Source: Candidatus Zambryskiibacteriota bacterium (GTDB taxonomy: Bacteria; Patescibacteriota; Minisyncoccia; Phycocordibacterales; DATDWN01). From it: a stretch of 46,574 nt of DNA. Every line of letters starts with the position of its first letter. Position 1 is the first letter of the stretch. The translations under genes were made by a program, and so were the position numbers. The DNA lies in NCBI GenBank assembly GCA_026394775.1, contig JAPLZY010000009.1, positions 1-46,574 on the forward strand, read 5' to 3'. Positions 39,230 to 46,574 of the stretch are shown piece by piece. Below the pieces are notes generated by a model. That model had not been told where the DNA came from. It saw only the letters and a program-made list of their open reading frames with translations, and made no database searches.

Positions 39230-39255
39230 AAAAAGCACCATTTCTGGTGCTTTTT
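39230..39255. terminator. Bidirectional terminator
   Basis: AAAAAGCACCA-TTTC-TGGTGCTTTTT between convergent genes. Confidence 0.88.
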
Positions 39256-39288
39256 CGCTATTCTCTAGAGAATACTACTATTTCAATA

Positions 39289-39561
39289 TTACTTTACCGC
39301 ATCCTTCAAACCCTTAGCTGCTCGAAACTTAGGCACTTTCATAGCAGGAACAGAGATAGCTTCACCTGTTCGTGGGTTTCGAGCCTGTCGTGCTGCTCGA
39401 GTCTTTGTTGAAAAGATACCAAGACCTGCGATAGATACTTCACCACCTTTTTTCAAAGTATTCACAATACCGTCGATCATAATATCCACTATCTTTTCAG
39501 CCTGTACTTTAGTACCGCCGAGCTCTGCGTATACTGCTTCTACCATTGATGCTTTATTCAT
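39289..39561 (-). CDS. hup: HU-family nucleoid protein
   Basis: The 90-residue protein is a full HU: MNKASMVEAVYAELGGTKVQAEKIVDIMIDGIVNTLKKGGEVSIAGLGIFSTKTRAARQARNPRTGEAISVPAMKVPKFRAAKGLKDAVK. The GLGIF turn and the RNPRTGE arm with Pro are conserved. It binds and bends DNA. It stands alone, and an ACGAAT palindrome separates it from RNase Y. Confidence 0.96.
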   Translation of the reverse strand: MNKASMVEAVYAELGGTKVQAEKIVDIMIDGIVNTLKKGGEVSIAGLGIFSTKTRAARQARNPRTGEAISVPAMKVPKFRAAKGLKDAVK

Positions 39562-39658
39562 GAATGTTGTAAACTAAATTTATAATCTCTCGAAATACCC
39601 TATCTACTATATTCTTATTATATACCAAGGCTTTTCGAGCGCAAGGGGTTGACTACAA

Positions 39659-39746
39659 TACGAAAATTATGCGAACTATACGAATAGCTACGAATGAATT
39701 CATTCGTAGCTATTCGTAGATTTGTATTATTCGTTAATTCGTATGT
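39659..39746. repeat. ACGAAT-rich long palindrome, copy 3
   Basis: The core 39679-39718 is a perfect 40-bp palindrome (TACGAATAGCTACGAATGAA and its complement). The tract ends at the RNase Y stop codon. Confidence 0.9.
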
Positions 39747-41276
39747 TTACCTCGCGTACTCAATCGTTCTACTCTCACGAATCACATTAACCTTAATCTC
39801 TCCCGGATATTTCAATTCATTTTCGATTCGTGTTGCTATGTCTCGTGCAAGTTTCTTTGCCTCTAGGTCAGTTACATTTTCAGGAGTCACAAAAACCCTT
39901 ATTTCTCGGCCTGCTTGGAGAGCATATGCTTTTTCCACACCTTTACATGATGTTGCAATACCTTCAAGTTCTCCGAGTCGTTTCAAATAGTTTTCTACGG
40001 AGTCACGGCGTGCGCCAGGGCGACTTCCAGAGATCGCATCAGCTGACTGGACGATGATAGACTCCACTGTTTCATATGGGTATTCTTCATGATGTGCCTG
40101 CATTGCTTTGATCACAGCTTCATCCACATTAAATTTCTGAAGAATTCGTCGGCCGATTTCCACATGTGTCCCAGCTACTTCATGGTCGAGCGCTTTTCCG
40201 ATATCGTGCAAGAGTGCACCTGCTTTAGCCACTTGAACATTTGCACCGAGCTCTGCGGCGAGCATGCCTGCAATATGAGTCATTTCTATGGAGTGAGCTA
40301 AGACGTTTTGTCCGTAGCTCGTACGGAAATGGAGCCGACCGAGGATCGCTACTACCTTGGGGTCAAGATTCAAGATCCCACATTCGTACACCGCTTCTTC
40401 ACCTTTTTCTTTAATCACTTTGTTGATATCCTCTTGTGCTTTTTGCACCATTTCCTCGATTTTTGCAGGCTGGATTCGGCCATCAGCGATCAATTTTTCG
40501 AGCGCCATTTTTGCAACCTGACGTCGTACTGGGTCAAAAGATGAGATAGTGATAGAGCCGGGGGTATCATCCACTATTACTTCCACACCACTCATTCGTT
40601 CAAATGCTTTGATATTTCTACCTTCTTTTCCGATAATCTTACCCTTGATCTCATCTGAAGCGATAGGAACACTGGTGGTGAGCATGTCGACTGAAACTGA
40701 GTTGGCAAGGCGTTGTATAGAAGTCGCCAAAATATCCTGAGCTTTTTTCAAGAGTTGTTCTTCGCCATTTCGCTCAAGCTTTTGCATACGCGCTAAAATA
40801 TCCGCTTCGTATGCGCGTTCAGTACTTTCTAAGATTTCTTTCTTTGCTTCTTCAGGAGAAAGGCGAGCAACTCGTTCAAGTTCGGCCTGGCGCTCTTCTT
40901 TTAGTTTGTCTGCTTTGTCTCTGATTTCCTTTACTTCAGTGATCTTTTCTTTGATCATGTCCACTTCAGAGTCAATATCGATCTGACGCTTGTCGAGCAT
41001 CTCCTCTTTTTTAATGAGGCGATCTTCAGTCTTTTTAGCTTTTTCTTCTTTTTCTTTGACCTCTATTCGAACTTCTTCACTTATTTTATTCGCTTTACGT
41101 TCCGCTTCTTCAATAATCTCTTTTTCTCTGTTCTTTGCTGCAAGTTCCATTTCTTTAAGTTCGAGCTCCATTGAGCCGCGTTTTCCAAGAGAAATGATCA
41201 GACGCAGGTAGTATCCTAAACCAAGCCCTATCATGGATGCGAGAGCCACGAGGAGCGCTACTATTTTTAATGACAT
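39747..41276 (-). CDS. rny: Ribonuclease Y
   Basis: The 509-residue protein has an N-terminal membrane anchor (about 3-26, IVALLVALASMIGLGLGYYL) and a coiled coil (about 35-175). A KH domain (GKIIGKEGRNIKAFERMSGVEVIVDDTP) and an HD domain (HSIEMTHIAGMLAAELG, LLHDIGKALDHEV, AHHEEYP) follow. The signature C-terminal part (RPGARRDSVENYLKRLGELEGIA) is present. RNase Y starts mRNA decay at the membrane. Length and motifs are normal. Confidence 0.96.
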   Translation of the reverse strand: MSLKIVALLVALASMIGLGLGYYLRLIISLGKRGSMELELKEMELAAKNREKEIIEEAERKANKISEEVRIEVKEKEEKAKKTEDRLIKKEEMLDKRQIDIDSEVDMIKEKITEVKEIRDKADKLKEERQAELERVARLSPEEAKKEILESTERAYEADILARMQKLERNGEEQLLKKAQDILATSIQRLANSVSVDMLTTSVPIASDEIKGKIIGKEGRNIKAFERMSGVEVIVDDTPGSITISSFDPVRRQVAKMALEKLIADGRIQPAKIEEMVQKAQEDINKVIKEKGEEAVYECGILNLDPKVVAILGRLHFRTSYGQNVLAHSIEMTHIAGMLAAELGANVQVAKAGALLHDIGKALDHEVAGTHVEIGRRILQKFNVDEAVIKAMQAHHEEYPYETVESIIVQSADAISGSRPGARRDSVENYLKRLGELEGIATSCKGVEKAYALQAGREIRVFVTPENVTDLEAKKLARDIATRIENELKYPGEIKVNVIRESRTIEYAR

Positions 41277-41457
41277 ATATACGCACGGTAACGACCATCT
41301 TACACAGAAGCCTAAAAGAATATGATTTCAGGGACAAGTGGGTACATTCAGAGTTTCAGTCAAGGCGGGAAGAGTAAAACAGTCAATTACACAAATTTAA
41401 ATGGGTAATGCCTACACAATATAATATAATTTTATTTTTGTCCAATTTGAGCCGAAA

Positions 41458-41487
41458 AACCACCACCCGTGGCCTTTGGTGGTGGTT
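41458..41487 (-). terminator. Terminator of the small gene before RNase Y
   Basis: AACCACCACC (41458-41467) pairs with GGTGGTGGTT (41478-41487). On the minus strand it is followed by a T-run. Between it and rny lies a gap (41277-41457) with no supported gene. Confidence 0.8.
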
Positions 41488-41691
41488 CTAGAGTAGGTCT
41501 CGTCCAAGTGTTGAGATGTGGGGAGGTGCTATAAGGCTTGCGGTCGCTTGATTCATTGTCCAAACGCGTATACCATCAACAACCTCCATTTTAAATCCAG
41601 TCTGAGTAAGAATATTATCAATCTCAGACAAGCTACCTGAGTAAAAAAATAGGGTTCTTTTACCAGGATTTTCAATCTGTAATATAAGCAC
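41488..41691 (-). CDS. Small protein of unknown function
   Basis: The 67-residue product starts with GTG, with AGGAAGG about 9 bp upstream, and ends in a good terminator. The sequence (FFYSGSLSEIDNILTQTGFKMEVVDGIRVWTMNQA) has alternating beta/alpha patterns and no membrane segment. It lies 34 bp after clpP on the same strand. Family unknown. Confidence 0.55.
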   Translation of the reverse strand: MLILQIENPGKRTLFFYSGSLSEIDNILTQTGFKMEVVDGIRVWTMNQATASLIAPPHISTLGRDLL

Positions 41692-41725
41692 AGGTACATT
41701 CCTTCCTAAAATCTAGCATATCTTT

Positions 41726-42298
41726 TTACAGCACTTTGTCAATAATTCCGTATTTTTTTGCCTCTTCTGCTGACATGTAGAAGTTTCGATCAGCATCTTT
41801 TTCAATCTTAGATAGTGTCTGACCAGTATTTTTAGCAAGCATTTTATAGAGAGTTTCGCGTATTTTGAGTATGTTTTTTGCTGTAATCTCAATATCTGAG
41901 GCCTGACCTCCCATACCATCAAGTAGTGGTTGATGAATCATTATTTCAGAGTTTGGTAGAGCAAAACGCTTACCTTTTTCTCCAGCAGACAGGATCATTG
42001 CGCCCATTGATGCAGCCAGGCCGACACAAACTGTGGAAATACTGTTTTTCACGTGATTCATCGTGTCAATAACCGCTAGACCAGCAGTAACAGACCCTCC
42101 AGGAGAGTTTATGTAAATAGAAATGTCCTTTTTTGGGTCTTCAGATTGTAAGAAAAGAAGCTGGGCAATGACGAGGTTTGCCACATGGTCGTCGATCGGA
42201 CCACCGAGAAAGATAATATTGTCCTTAAGGAGGCGTGAATATATGTCGTATGCACGTTCGCCGTTGGTTGTTTTTTCAATTACTGTAGGGATAAGCAT
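41726..42298 (-). CDS. clpP: ATP-dependent Clp protease proteolytic subunit, Asn at the triad Asp position
   Basis: This 190-residue subunit forms the Clp protease barrel with ClpX/ClpA-type ATPases. Serine is in [14 protein letters not shown] (S97) and histidine in EIMIHQP (H122). Where most ClpP have TDRDNFMSAEEA, this one has [12 protein letters not shown], so the catalytic Asp aligns with N172. Listeria monocytogenes ClpP1 is known to use a Ser-His-Asn triad, so activity may be altered rather than lost. The rest of the protein is normal, and no propeptide is present. Confidence 0.95.
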   Translation of the reverse strand: MLIPTVIEKTTNGERAYDIYSRLLKDNIIFLGGPIDDHVANLVIAQLLFLQSEDPKKDISIYINSPGGSVTAGLAVIDTMNHVKNSISTVCVGLAASMGAMILSAGEKGKRFALPNSEIMIHQPLLDGMGGQASDIEITAKNILKIRETLYKMLAKNTGQTLSKIEKDADRNFYMSAEEAKKYGIIDKVL

Positions 42299-42365
42299 GT
42301 GTGTGGTTGATTGTTGATATGTTAACTATTATAGCAAAAGAAAAAAATTACACCAGGACTTTTAC

Positions 42366-42388
42366 TTTATCTAAAAATATCGCATAAT
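42366..42388 (+). promoter_or_regulatory. Promoter of rsmE
   Basis: CATAAT (42383-42388) starts exactly 12 bp before the ATG at 42395. TTTACT lies about 16 bp farther upstream. Confidence 0.5.
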
Positions 42389-42394
42389 CAATAG

Positions 42395-43096
42395 ATGCGA
42401 CTTCATCGATTTTATATTACAGACACAATAGAAGAAAAAAGTGTCATTATTACAAACAGAGACTTGATCCATCAGTGGAGAAAGGTATTTCGATACAATG
42501 TCGGTAGTCAGGTGATTGTATTTAATGGAAGTGGGGTAGACTGTCGGTCGACTATTATGAAAATGTCTGCGTCCGAAGCAGAGCTTTCTGTGCTTGAAAC
42601 AAAAGAAACTCCACCGTCTGGGAAAAATATGTGGCTCTGTCTTTCTTTGATCAAGAAAGACAACTTTGAGCTGGTGGTGCAAAAAGCAGTGGAGCTTGGT
42701 GTAAACAATATCGTACCGATTATTTCCGAGCGAAGTGAGAAAAAGAAAATAAACACAGAGCGTTTGGAGAAAATAATCCTTGAGGCTACTGAGCAGTCAG
42801 GAAGAGGGGAATTGTTGAAAGTTCATCCACTTATGACACAGAGTGAGTTGTTGGAAAGTGAAGTGTTGCCACAAGAGAAAATTTTTTTTCATCCAGGGTA
42901 TCCGCCAATACAAGAATATCTCTCGTCCAATAATACTCAGTATTCATATGCATATTTTGTAGGCCCAGAAGGAGGATTTAGTGAGGAAGAAATTGCACTC
43001 TTTAAAACATATAATGTTTCTGGTTTTTCTTTAGGTCCTCTTATTTTAAGAGCAGAAACAGCAGCGATAGCGGCATCAGCACTATTTTTATTATAA
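42395..43096 (+). CDS. rsmE: 16S rRNA m3U1498 methyltransferase RsmE
   Basis: The 233-residue protein has an N-terminal PUA-like part (HRFYITDTIEEKSVIITNRDLIHQWRKVFRYNVGSQVIVFNG) and a SPOUT methyltransferase domain. The latter has LIKKDNFELVVQKAVELGVNNIVPIISERSE, RLEKIILEATEQSGRGELLKV and YFVGPEGGFSEEEIALFKTYNVSGFSLGPLILRAETAAIAA. Motifs are complete, including the GPEGGFS and LGPLILRAETA trefoil-knot loops. A three-hairpin element follows the stop codon. Confidence 0.95.
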   Translation: MRLHRFYITDTIEEKSVIITNRDLIHQWRKVFRYNVGSQVIVFNGSGVDCRSTIMKMSASEAELSVLETKETPPSGKNMWLCLSLIKKDNFELVVQKAVELGVNNIVPIISERSEKKKINTERLEKIILEATEQSGRGELLKVHPLMTQSELLESEVLPQEKIFFHPGYPPIQEYLSSNNTQYSYAYFVGPEGGFSEEEIALFKTYNVSGFSLGPLILRAETAAIAASALFLL

Positions 43097-43116
43097 AGGG
43101 TATTAAACCTTTTCCA

Positions 43117-43197
43117 CTCCCTACAGGAGCAGTACACCTTGATTACCTGAGTACAGATAATCAAGGTCTTGCGAAGTGAGGTCACTCACTTCTCACC
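43117..43197 (+). repeat. Three-hairpin element, copy C
   Basis: CTCC-CTACA-GGAG; ACCTTGATTA...TAATCAAGGT (10 bp, longer than in A and B); GAAGTGAG-GTCA-CTCACTTC; ends TCTCAC. It starts about 20 bp after the rsmE stop. The inner CTTTTG hairpin of A and B is replaced. Confidence 0.78.
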
Positions 43198-43205
43198 TCA
43201 GTTCA

Positions 43206-43285
43206 AAAATACAAAAGAATACTTTTGTATTTTGCTCACCTTACGTCGTGAATAAAAAAACCGCAATGACTGCGGTGTTTTTTTG
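43206..43285. terminator. Two terminator-like hairpins between rsmE and tig
   Basis: AAAATACAAAAG-AATA-CTTTTGTATTTT (about 43206-43233) and AAAAAAACCGCA-ATGAC-TGCGGTGTTTTTTT (about 43255-43284). The second works on both strands for convergent rsmE and tig. Confidence 0.82.
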
Positions 43286-43287
43286 CT

Positions 43288-44358
43288 TTACTTTTGTTCC
43301 TCCAAAAATTTAAATACAAGGTCATTTGCGAGGAATGTCTCGACATACATGCGCACACGGAAACGTTCAGCGTCTTTATACTCTGAGAGGATTTTGTTCA
43401 TTTCTTGTTTCACCACCTCCTCTTCAGGTTTAATGCCTTCATCACGCGCCACAGTGTTGAGGATGATTTGAGATTTTGCTCGCTTTATCGCCGTATCTTT
43501 CCATTCTGTCTTTAAGTCACTTTCTGTTTTTTTGATATGCGCTAAATAGTCTTCAAATTTGATATTTGATTGGGCAAGGTCGTCTTGAAACTGAGCTTTC
43601 ATTTTTTCAAGCTCTCCATCGACAATAACCTGAGGAATTTCTATTGTAGATGCGGTAATAATCTCTTCGAGTACCTGAGTTCGTTTTTTATCTTTTGCTT
43701 TAAAAGTTTTTTCTTTAAGTAAATTTTCTTTTATCCGACTTGTGAGGTCTTCTACTGAAGCAAAGCCACCGATCTCAGAGAGAAAATCCTCATTAACTTC
43801 CGGGAGATGTTCGTCCGTAATCTCGCCATGAGAGTGGTCGTGTTCATCTAGTCCTTCGGCTTCATGCATTTTTGCATGAGCTACATTGGCACGGAGTTTT
43901 TGTATAACATCGTTTACTTCTTTTTCGGTCACTTCAACAGCTTCTTCAGTGCTGAATATTTTTTTTGCGATTTTTGTGTAGTCCCCAAGTTTCACTTCGG
44001 GCATCAGTGCGGTTTTGATTTTAAATCCAAGAGGGTTTCCAAGACCAATTTTAGTGATAATAACTTCTGGTTTACCGATCGGGTCGATCTTGAGTTCAGA
44101 AATAATGTCAGGGTAGACTGCTTCGAGCGCCATTTCCCCAGCTTCTTCAAGGATTTTAATATCTCCAATCTCAGAAATAACTAGATTTTCTGGAGCATTT
44201 CCTTTGCGAAAACCAGGGAGAGTGATCTCTTTCTTCAAAGAATCGATTGCTTGCTTACGCATCGAGCCCATTTTCTCAGAAGTAATTTCACCTGTTATCT
44301 CCACCTCTTGTAGGGGGAGTCGAGTAAGATTTAGGTTTGTATAGTCTTTTTTTGACAT
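43288..44358 (-). CDS. tig: Trigger factor without the PPIase domain
   Basis: The 356-residue ribosome-associated chaperone has the N-terminal ribosome-binding domain (about 1-115) with TLPGFRKGNAPENLV (the GFRxGxxP signature). The C-terminal substrate-binding arms begin near NEDFLSEIGGFASVEDLTSRIKENLLKEKTFKAKDKKR and run to FKFLEEQK. The FKBP-type PPIase domain normally between them is missing; a short His/acid-rich linker (AKMHEAEGLDEHDHSHGEI) replaces it. Most bacterial trigger factors have about 430 residues. It should still bind nascent chains. Confidence 0.93.
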   Translation of the reverse strand: MSKKDYTNLNLTRLPLQEVEITGEITSEKMGSMRKQAIDSLKKEITLPGFRKGNAPENLVISEIGDIKILEEAGEMALEAVYPDIISELKIDPIGKPEVIITKIGLGNPLGFKIKTALMPEVKLGDYTKIAKKIFSTEEAVEVTEKEVNDVIQKLRANVAHAKMHEAEGLDEHDHSHGEITDEHLPEVNEDFLSEIGGFASVEDLTSRIKENLLKEKTFKAKDKKRTQVLEEIITASTIEIPQVIVDGELEKMKAQFQDDLAQSNIKFEDYLAHIKKTESDLKTEWKDTAIKRAKSQIILNTVARDEGIKPEEEVVKQEMNKILSEYKDAERFRVRMYVETFLANDLVFKFLEEQK

Positions 44359-44381
44359 TTTAAATAAATATATGGGTTAGT

Positions 44382-44414
44382 GAATATACGAATGATACGA
44401 ATTTTTACGAATAA
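44382..44414. repeat. Fragment of an ACGAAT-rich repeat
   Basis: Three ACGAAT units without the opposite arm, just upstream of the trigger factor start. Confidence 0.6.
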
Positions 44415-44432
44415 TGCAAATATTTTTTCATG

Positions 44433-44460
44433 CAAAAACTCCTCTTTCGAGGAGCTTTTG
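44433..44460. terminator. Terminator between the envelope pair and tig
   Basis: CTCCTC-TTTC-GAGGAG with A and T runs on both sides. Confidence 0.82.
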
Positions 44461-44479
44461 TCTGAGAGTAAACTGAGAT

Positions 44480-44803
44480 TTACTGTAATTCGGCACCAAG
44501 TCCTGAAGTCTGAGTTGCTTGTAGTTCAGCTTCGAGAGATGCAGTATCGTCTTGTGCGCTTACTGCTTGGATCACAGCTGCTTCCTGTGAAGCCACTTGT
44601 TCCTGGTTCATAAGAGCAGTTGCTTCCTTCTGGTTATTGATTCGTTTGCCCCAGAAATATAAACCACCGAGGATAATAAGAGCAATGATTATCACAGTGC
44701 CTACAATACCACTCGTAGATGATTTTTTTGATTCATCAGGCATCATTGGTGCAGGGTTTGTATCCATTGGTACTGAGGTTGTGTTTTGTGTTTCGTTTTC
44801 CAT
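44480..44803 (-). CDS. Small single-pass membrane protein
   Basis: The 107-residue protein has a Pro/Met/Thr-rich N-terminal part, one membrane helix (about 32-52, SGIVGTVIIIALIILGGLYFWG) and an Ala/Gln/Glu-rich tail likely to form a helix. It lies 8 bp after the 269-residue exported protein, so they form an operon. Function unknown. Confidence 0.7.
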   Translation of the reverse strand: MENETQNTTSVPMDTNPAPMMPDESKKSSTSGIVGTVIIIALIILGGLYFWGKRINNQKEATALMNQEQVASQEAAVIQAVSAQDDTASLEAELQATQTSGLGAELQ

Positions 44804-44811
44804 AGTTAATA

Positions 44812-45621
44812 TTAGTTAGTTATTGTGGTTGTTGTTGCTTGAACATTCATACCCTTAAAACTTTTCAACGCCTTCTCAATTGCCTTATGTGCACCTTTGA
44901 TATCTTCTTCCACTGCTTTTGCTTGTGTTTTTAGAGTAGCTGCTGTGCTTGATGAAATTGTACTATCTGTGGGAACAACAAGAGCATCTACTTTTACTTT
45001 TGCACTTGCAAGAAATGTTTTCGCTTCTGCTGAAGCAGCTACCGCTACTGTCACATCACCACCTTTTTCTTGAATTTTTGTAATACGTGAATCAAGCTTT
45101 GCTACTATCTTCTCAAGACGAGTAATGGTTGCATTGAGGCGTGTAACGACAATCTTAACCATTGTTTCAATACGAGCATTACCTCTTTTTTCTTTAGCTT
45201 CGTCACGAAAATCCTCTCGTTTTTCTTTTGTTTCTTCTCTAAATTCTTTTCGATCCTCCCGTGCACCCTCACGAAATTCTTTTCGCATTGCAGGTGTGGT
45301 AGATGCGGTGCTTGATGCCATCATCTTTCGGTCCTCTTTTATCCCTTCGTACATAGCTTTACGATCCTCACTGATACCTTTTTGCATATCTTTTCGATCG
45401 CCCCTGATTTCTTTGTTAACTTCCTGCATAGTTGTTCGGAGTTCTGGCTTCAGTGGTCGTACGAGTGGTTTTCGCATGGCACCACCTTCGCTAGTTTCCG
45501 TAGAGGCAGTAACTTCCACATTTGTAGCGGCTGCTGTACCTGTTTCTTGTGCATACACTGCTGGCGCAAGCAACGTCAGTGCTACAAGTGCGATTATGTT
45601 TACGTATAAATGTTTTTTCAT
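44812..45621 (-). CDS. Exported protein with a charged Arg/Asp/Lys/Glu repeat
   Basis: The 269-residue product has a signal peptide (1-24, ending VYAQ) and an extended helix with repeats such as REDRKEFREETKEKREDFRDEAKEKRG (about 112-145). A helical region (IETMVKIVVTRLNATITRLEKIVAKLDSRITKIQEK) and an Ala/Thr-rich C-terminal part (about 175-269) follow. The regularly alternating charged residues suggest a long surface helix. Function unknown. Confidence 0.72.
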   Translation of the reverse strand: MKKHLYVNIIALVALTLLAPAVYAQETGTAAATNVEVTASTETSEGGAMRKPLVRPLKPELRTTMQEVNKEIRGDRKDMQKGISEDRKAMYEGIKEDRKMMASSTASTTPAMRKEFREGAREDRKEFREETKEKREDFRDEAKEKRGNARIETMVKIVVTRLNATITRLEKIVAKLDSRITKIQEKGGDVTVAVAASAEAKTFLASAKVKVDALVVPTDSTISSSTAATLKTQAKAVEEDIKGAHKAIEKALKSFKGMNVQATTTTITN

Positions 45622-45681
45622 ATAAATTTAGTTTAATTTTATAGATACAGCGGTCACTATATCCGTCCTGCCATTATATCA

Positions 45682-45717
45682 AAAAATCCTACACTTATGT
45701 AAGTAAGGTAGGATTTT
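45682..45717 (-). terminator. Terminator of ppa
   Basis: On the minus strand AAAATCCTAC (45717-45708) pairs with GTAGGATTTTT (45692-45682), followed by T. Confidence 0.78.
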
Positions 45718-45739
45718 CTGTGGATTAACGCAGATTAAA

Positions 45740-46324
45740 TTACTCGAAGTTTTTGAGGTAAATTTCATTGTAACGCTCTTCACATTCAACAATCACCTTC
45801 AGGGCTTCATTTTTATCAAAAAAGCCTTTAGTTATACCAGTTCCTGGTTTTTTGAGGTATTTGATATGCTCCCAGAAGTAGGTAGTTTCTTTTTTAAACT
45901 GATCACCGATGTCTTCAATTGACTGAATATGGTCACTTCGACGGTCATCAGCGAGTACTGCAATAATTTTATCATCAATTTCACCTGCATCTTCAAATTT
46001 CATAACACCAATGATACGAGCTTCTACAAGGCAGTTTGGAATGAGAGGCTCTAAAAGGTTAACAATACAGATATCGAGGGGGTCATTATCGTAGTCCCAT
46101 GTGTGCGGGATTGCTCCATACGCAAAAGGGTAGGCAAGAGAGGAATATCCTACACGGTCGAGCTTGAGCTGGCCTGTTTCGGTAATAATCTCATATTTAC
46201 TGATTGTTCCAGGGTTTATTTCAACAACTGTGTTTACAATATCGGTCTTATCTTCTACAAGGGCAGGGAGTACATGCAACAAGTTAAGCATGTATTTTGA
46301 TGGTTTGTGGTTTATATTTGCCAT
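45740..46324 (-). CDS. ppa: Inorganic pyrophosphatase
   Basis: From the ATG at 46324 (194 residues, MANINHKPSKYMLNLLHVLPAL) this family I pyrophosphatase has INPGTISKYEIITETGQLKLDRVGYS, AYPFAYGAIPHTWDYDNDPLDICIV (metal site DxDxPxD-like) and KFEDAGEIDDKIIAV (acidic ligands). It hydrolyses pyrophosphate, driving nucleotide polymerisation. A longer start at 46360 adds 12 unsupported residues. Confidence 0.94.
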   Translation of the reverse strand: MANINHKPSKYMLNLLHVLPALVEDKTDIVNTVVEINPGTISKYEIITETGQLKLDRVGYSSLAYPFAYGAIPHTWDYDNDPLDICIVNLLEPLIPNCLVEARIIGVMKFEDAGEIDDKIIAVLADDRRSDHIQSIEDIGDQFKKETTYFWEHIKYLKKPGTGITKGFFDKNEALKVIVECEERYNEIYLKNFE

Positions 46325-46387
46325 ATAATGAGTCTTATTAAGGGTTAATATGGCAATCATACAGGAAAAAAAGTCTGATCGAAAGAG

Positions 46388-46416
46388 TTGACAAGTAAGT
46401 TTATATGGTGTATTAT
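46388..46416 (+). promoter_or_regulatory. Strong promoter facing the IS30-like gene
   Basis: TTGACA (46388-46393), 17-bp spacer, TATTAT (46411-46416) on the plus strand. No plus-strand gene follows before the window edge; it points into the 3' end of the transposase gene. Confidence 0.6.
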
Positions 46417-46441
46417 ATAGAAGTACAGTTCAAACCTCTAG

Positions 46442-46574
46442 TTACCCCTCAAGTAGGACAGATTGAATATTTACATAATAACTCATTGGAGTTCTAAACC
46501 CAAGCACTTCTCTCGGTCGGTCATTGAGAAAGGAAAGTATTTCCTGCATTTCTTCCTCACTGACGGTACTAATA
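46442..46574 (-). CDS. C-terminus of an IS30-family transposase, cut by the window edge
   Basis: The minus strand is open from 46574 to the TAA at 46444-46442 and encodes the tail SEEEMQEILSFLNDRPREVLGFRTPMSYY. The LN-x-RPR-x-x-LG-x-x-TP motif is the end of the rve integrase core in IS30-type transposases. The catalytic part lies beyond the window. Its neighbour is ppa. Confidence 0.8.
   Translation of the reverse strand, partial: ISTVSEEEMQEILSFLNDRPREVLGFRTPMSYYVNIQSVLLEG

Overview
The window looks like a chromosome segment of a Candidate Phyla Radiation bacterium (Patescibacteria, Parcubacteria-like). It is AT-rich with short intergenic gaps, uses the standard code (TGA ends several genes), and carries lineage-typical proteins: a PrgI/VirB4/VirB6-type secretion locus, a short YidC, a trigger factor without its PPIase domain, RNHCP and NYN proteins, TrmB-like regulators, and secreted LysM/M23 and peptidoglycan-binding proteins. 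Many genes have a -10 hexamer about 12 nt before the ATG, which predicts leaderless mRNAs. The exact taxon cannot be fixed from sequence alone. Both edges cut through probable insertion-sequence genes (an IS200-like C-terminus at 1-75 and an IS30-like C-terminus at 46442-46574).

Region 1 (about 0.9-15.3 kb, minus strand) is one long operon for a reduced type IV secretion-like envelope machine. In transcription order it encodes a calcium-binding-repeat protein, a large secreted protein, a VirB6/TrbL membrane protein, a conserved unknown, a PrgI/VirB3-like protein, a TraC/VirB4 N-terminal-like protein, a VirB4 ATPase whose P-loop is split by a 663-residue LAGLIDADG intein, a small membrane protein, an Ig-like secreted protein, a VirB2-like pilin fused to a VirB1-like muramidase, and a membrane-anchored propeller-like protein. 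yidC lies convergent to it at the left. A divergent extended -10 pair separates the operon from a secreted 736-residue peptidoglycan-binding/discoidin protein.

Region 2 (about 17.5-31 kb) is mostly housekeeping: rsmA, a UvrD/PcrA helicase, a LysM-M23 peptidase, a NifU-like protein divergent from a TrmB-like regulator, comM, a degenerate DksA-like protein, an NYN protein, an XRE regulator, rpsO, a Xer recombinase and exonuclease III. Between them, at 26858-27105 on the minus strand, is a strong candidate for an undescribed structured RNA gene.

Region 3 (about 31.3-39.2 kb) is an accessory tRNA neighbourhood: cca, tRNA-Arg, an HTH-LAGLIDADG protein, tRNA-Gly(GCC), a YraN-like nuclease, a rearranged tRNA-Pro locus, RNHCP, a RelB/YafQ toxin-antitoxin pair with a clear operator, a secreted trypsin-like protease, tRNA-Gly(TCC), a zinc-ribbon protein, and a second TrmB-like regulator.

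Region 4 (about 39.2-46.4 kb) returns to housekeeping: HU, RNase Y, clpP (Asn at the catalytic Asp position), rsmE, trigger factor, two envelope proteins and inorganic pyrophosphatase.

The most unusual theme is non-coding. At least four families of palindromic or hairpin elements recur, mostly directly after stop codons: a 105-bp element (two near-identical copies and one diverged), ACGAAT-rich palindromes (three copies and a fragment), AAATTTCAAATT palindromes, and a three-hairpin element (three copies) with compensatory stem changes, one copy of which interrupts a duplicated tRNA-Pro 3' half.
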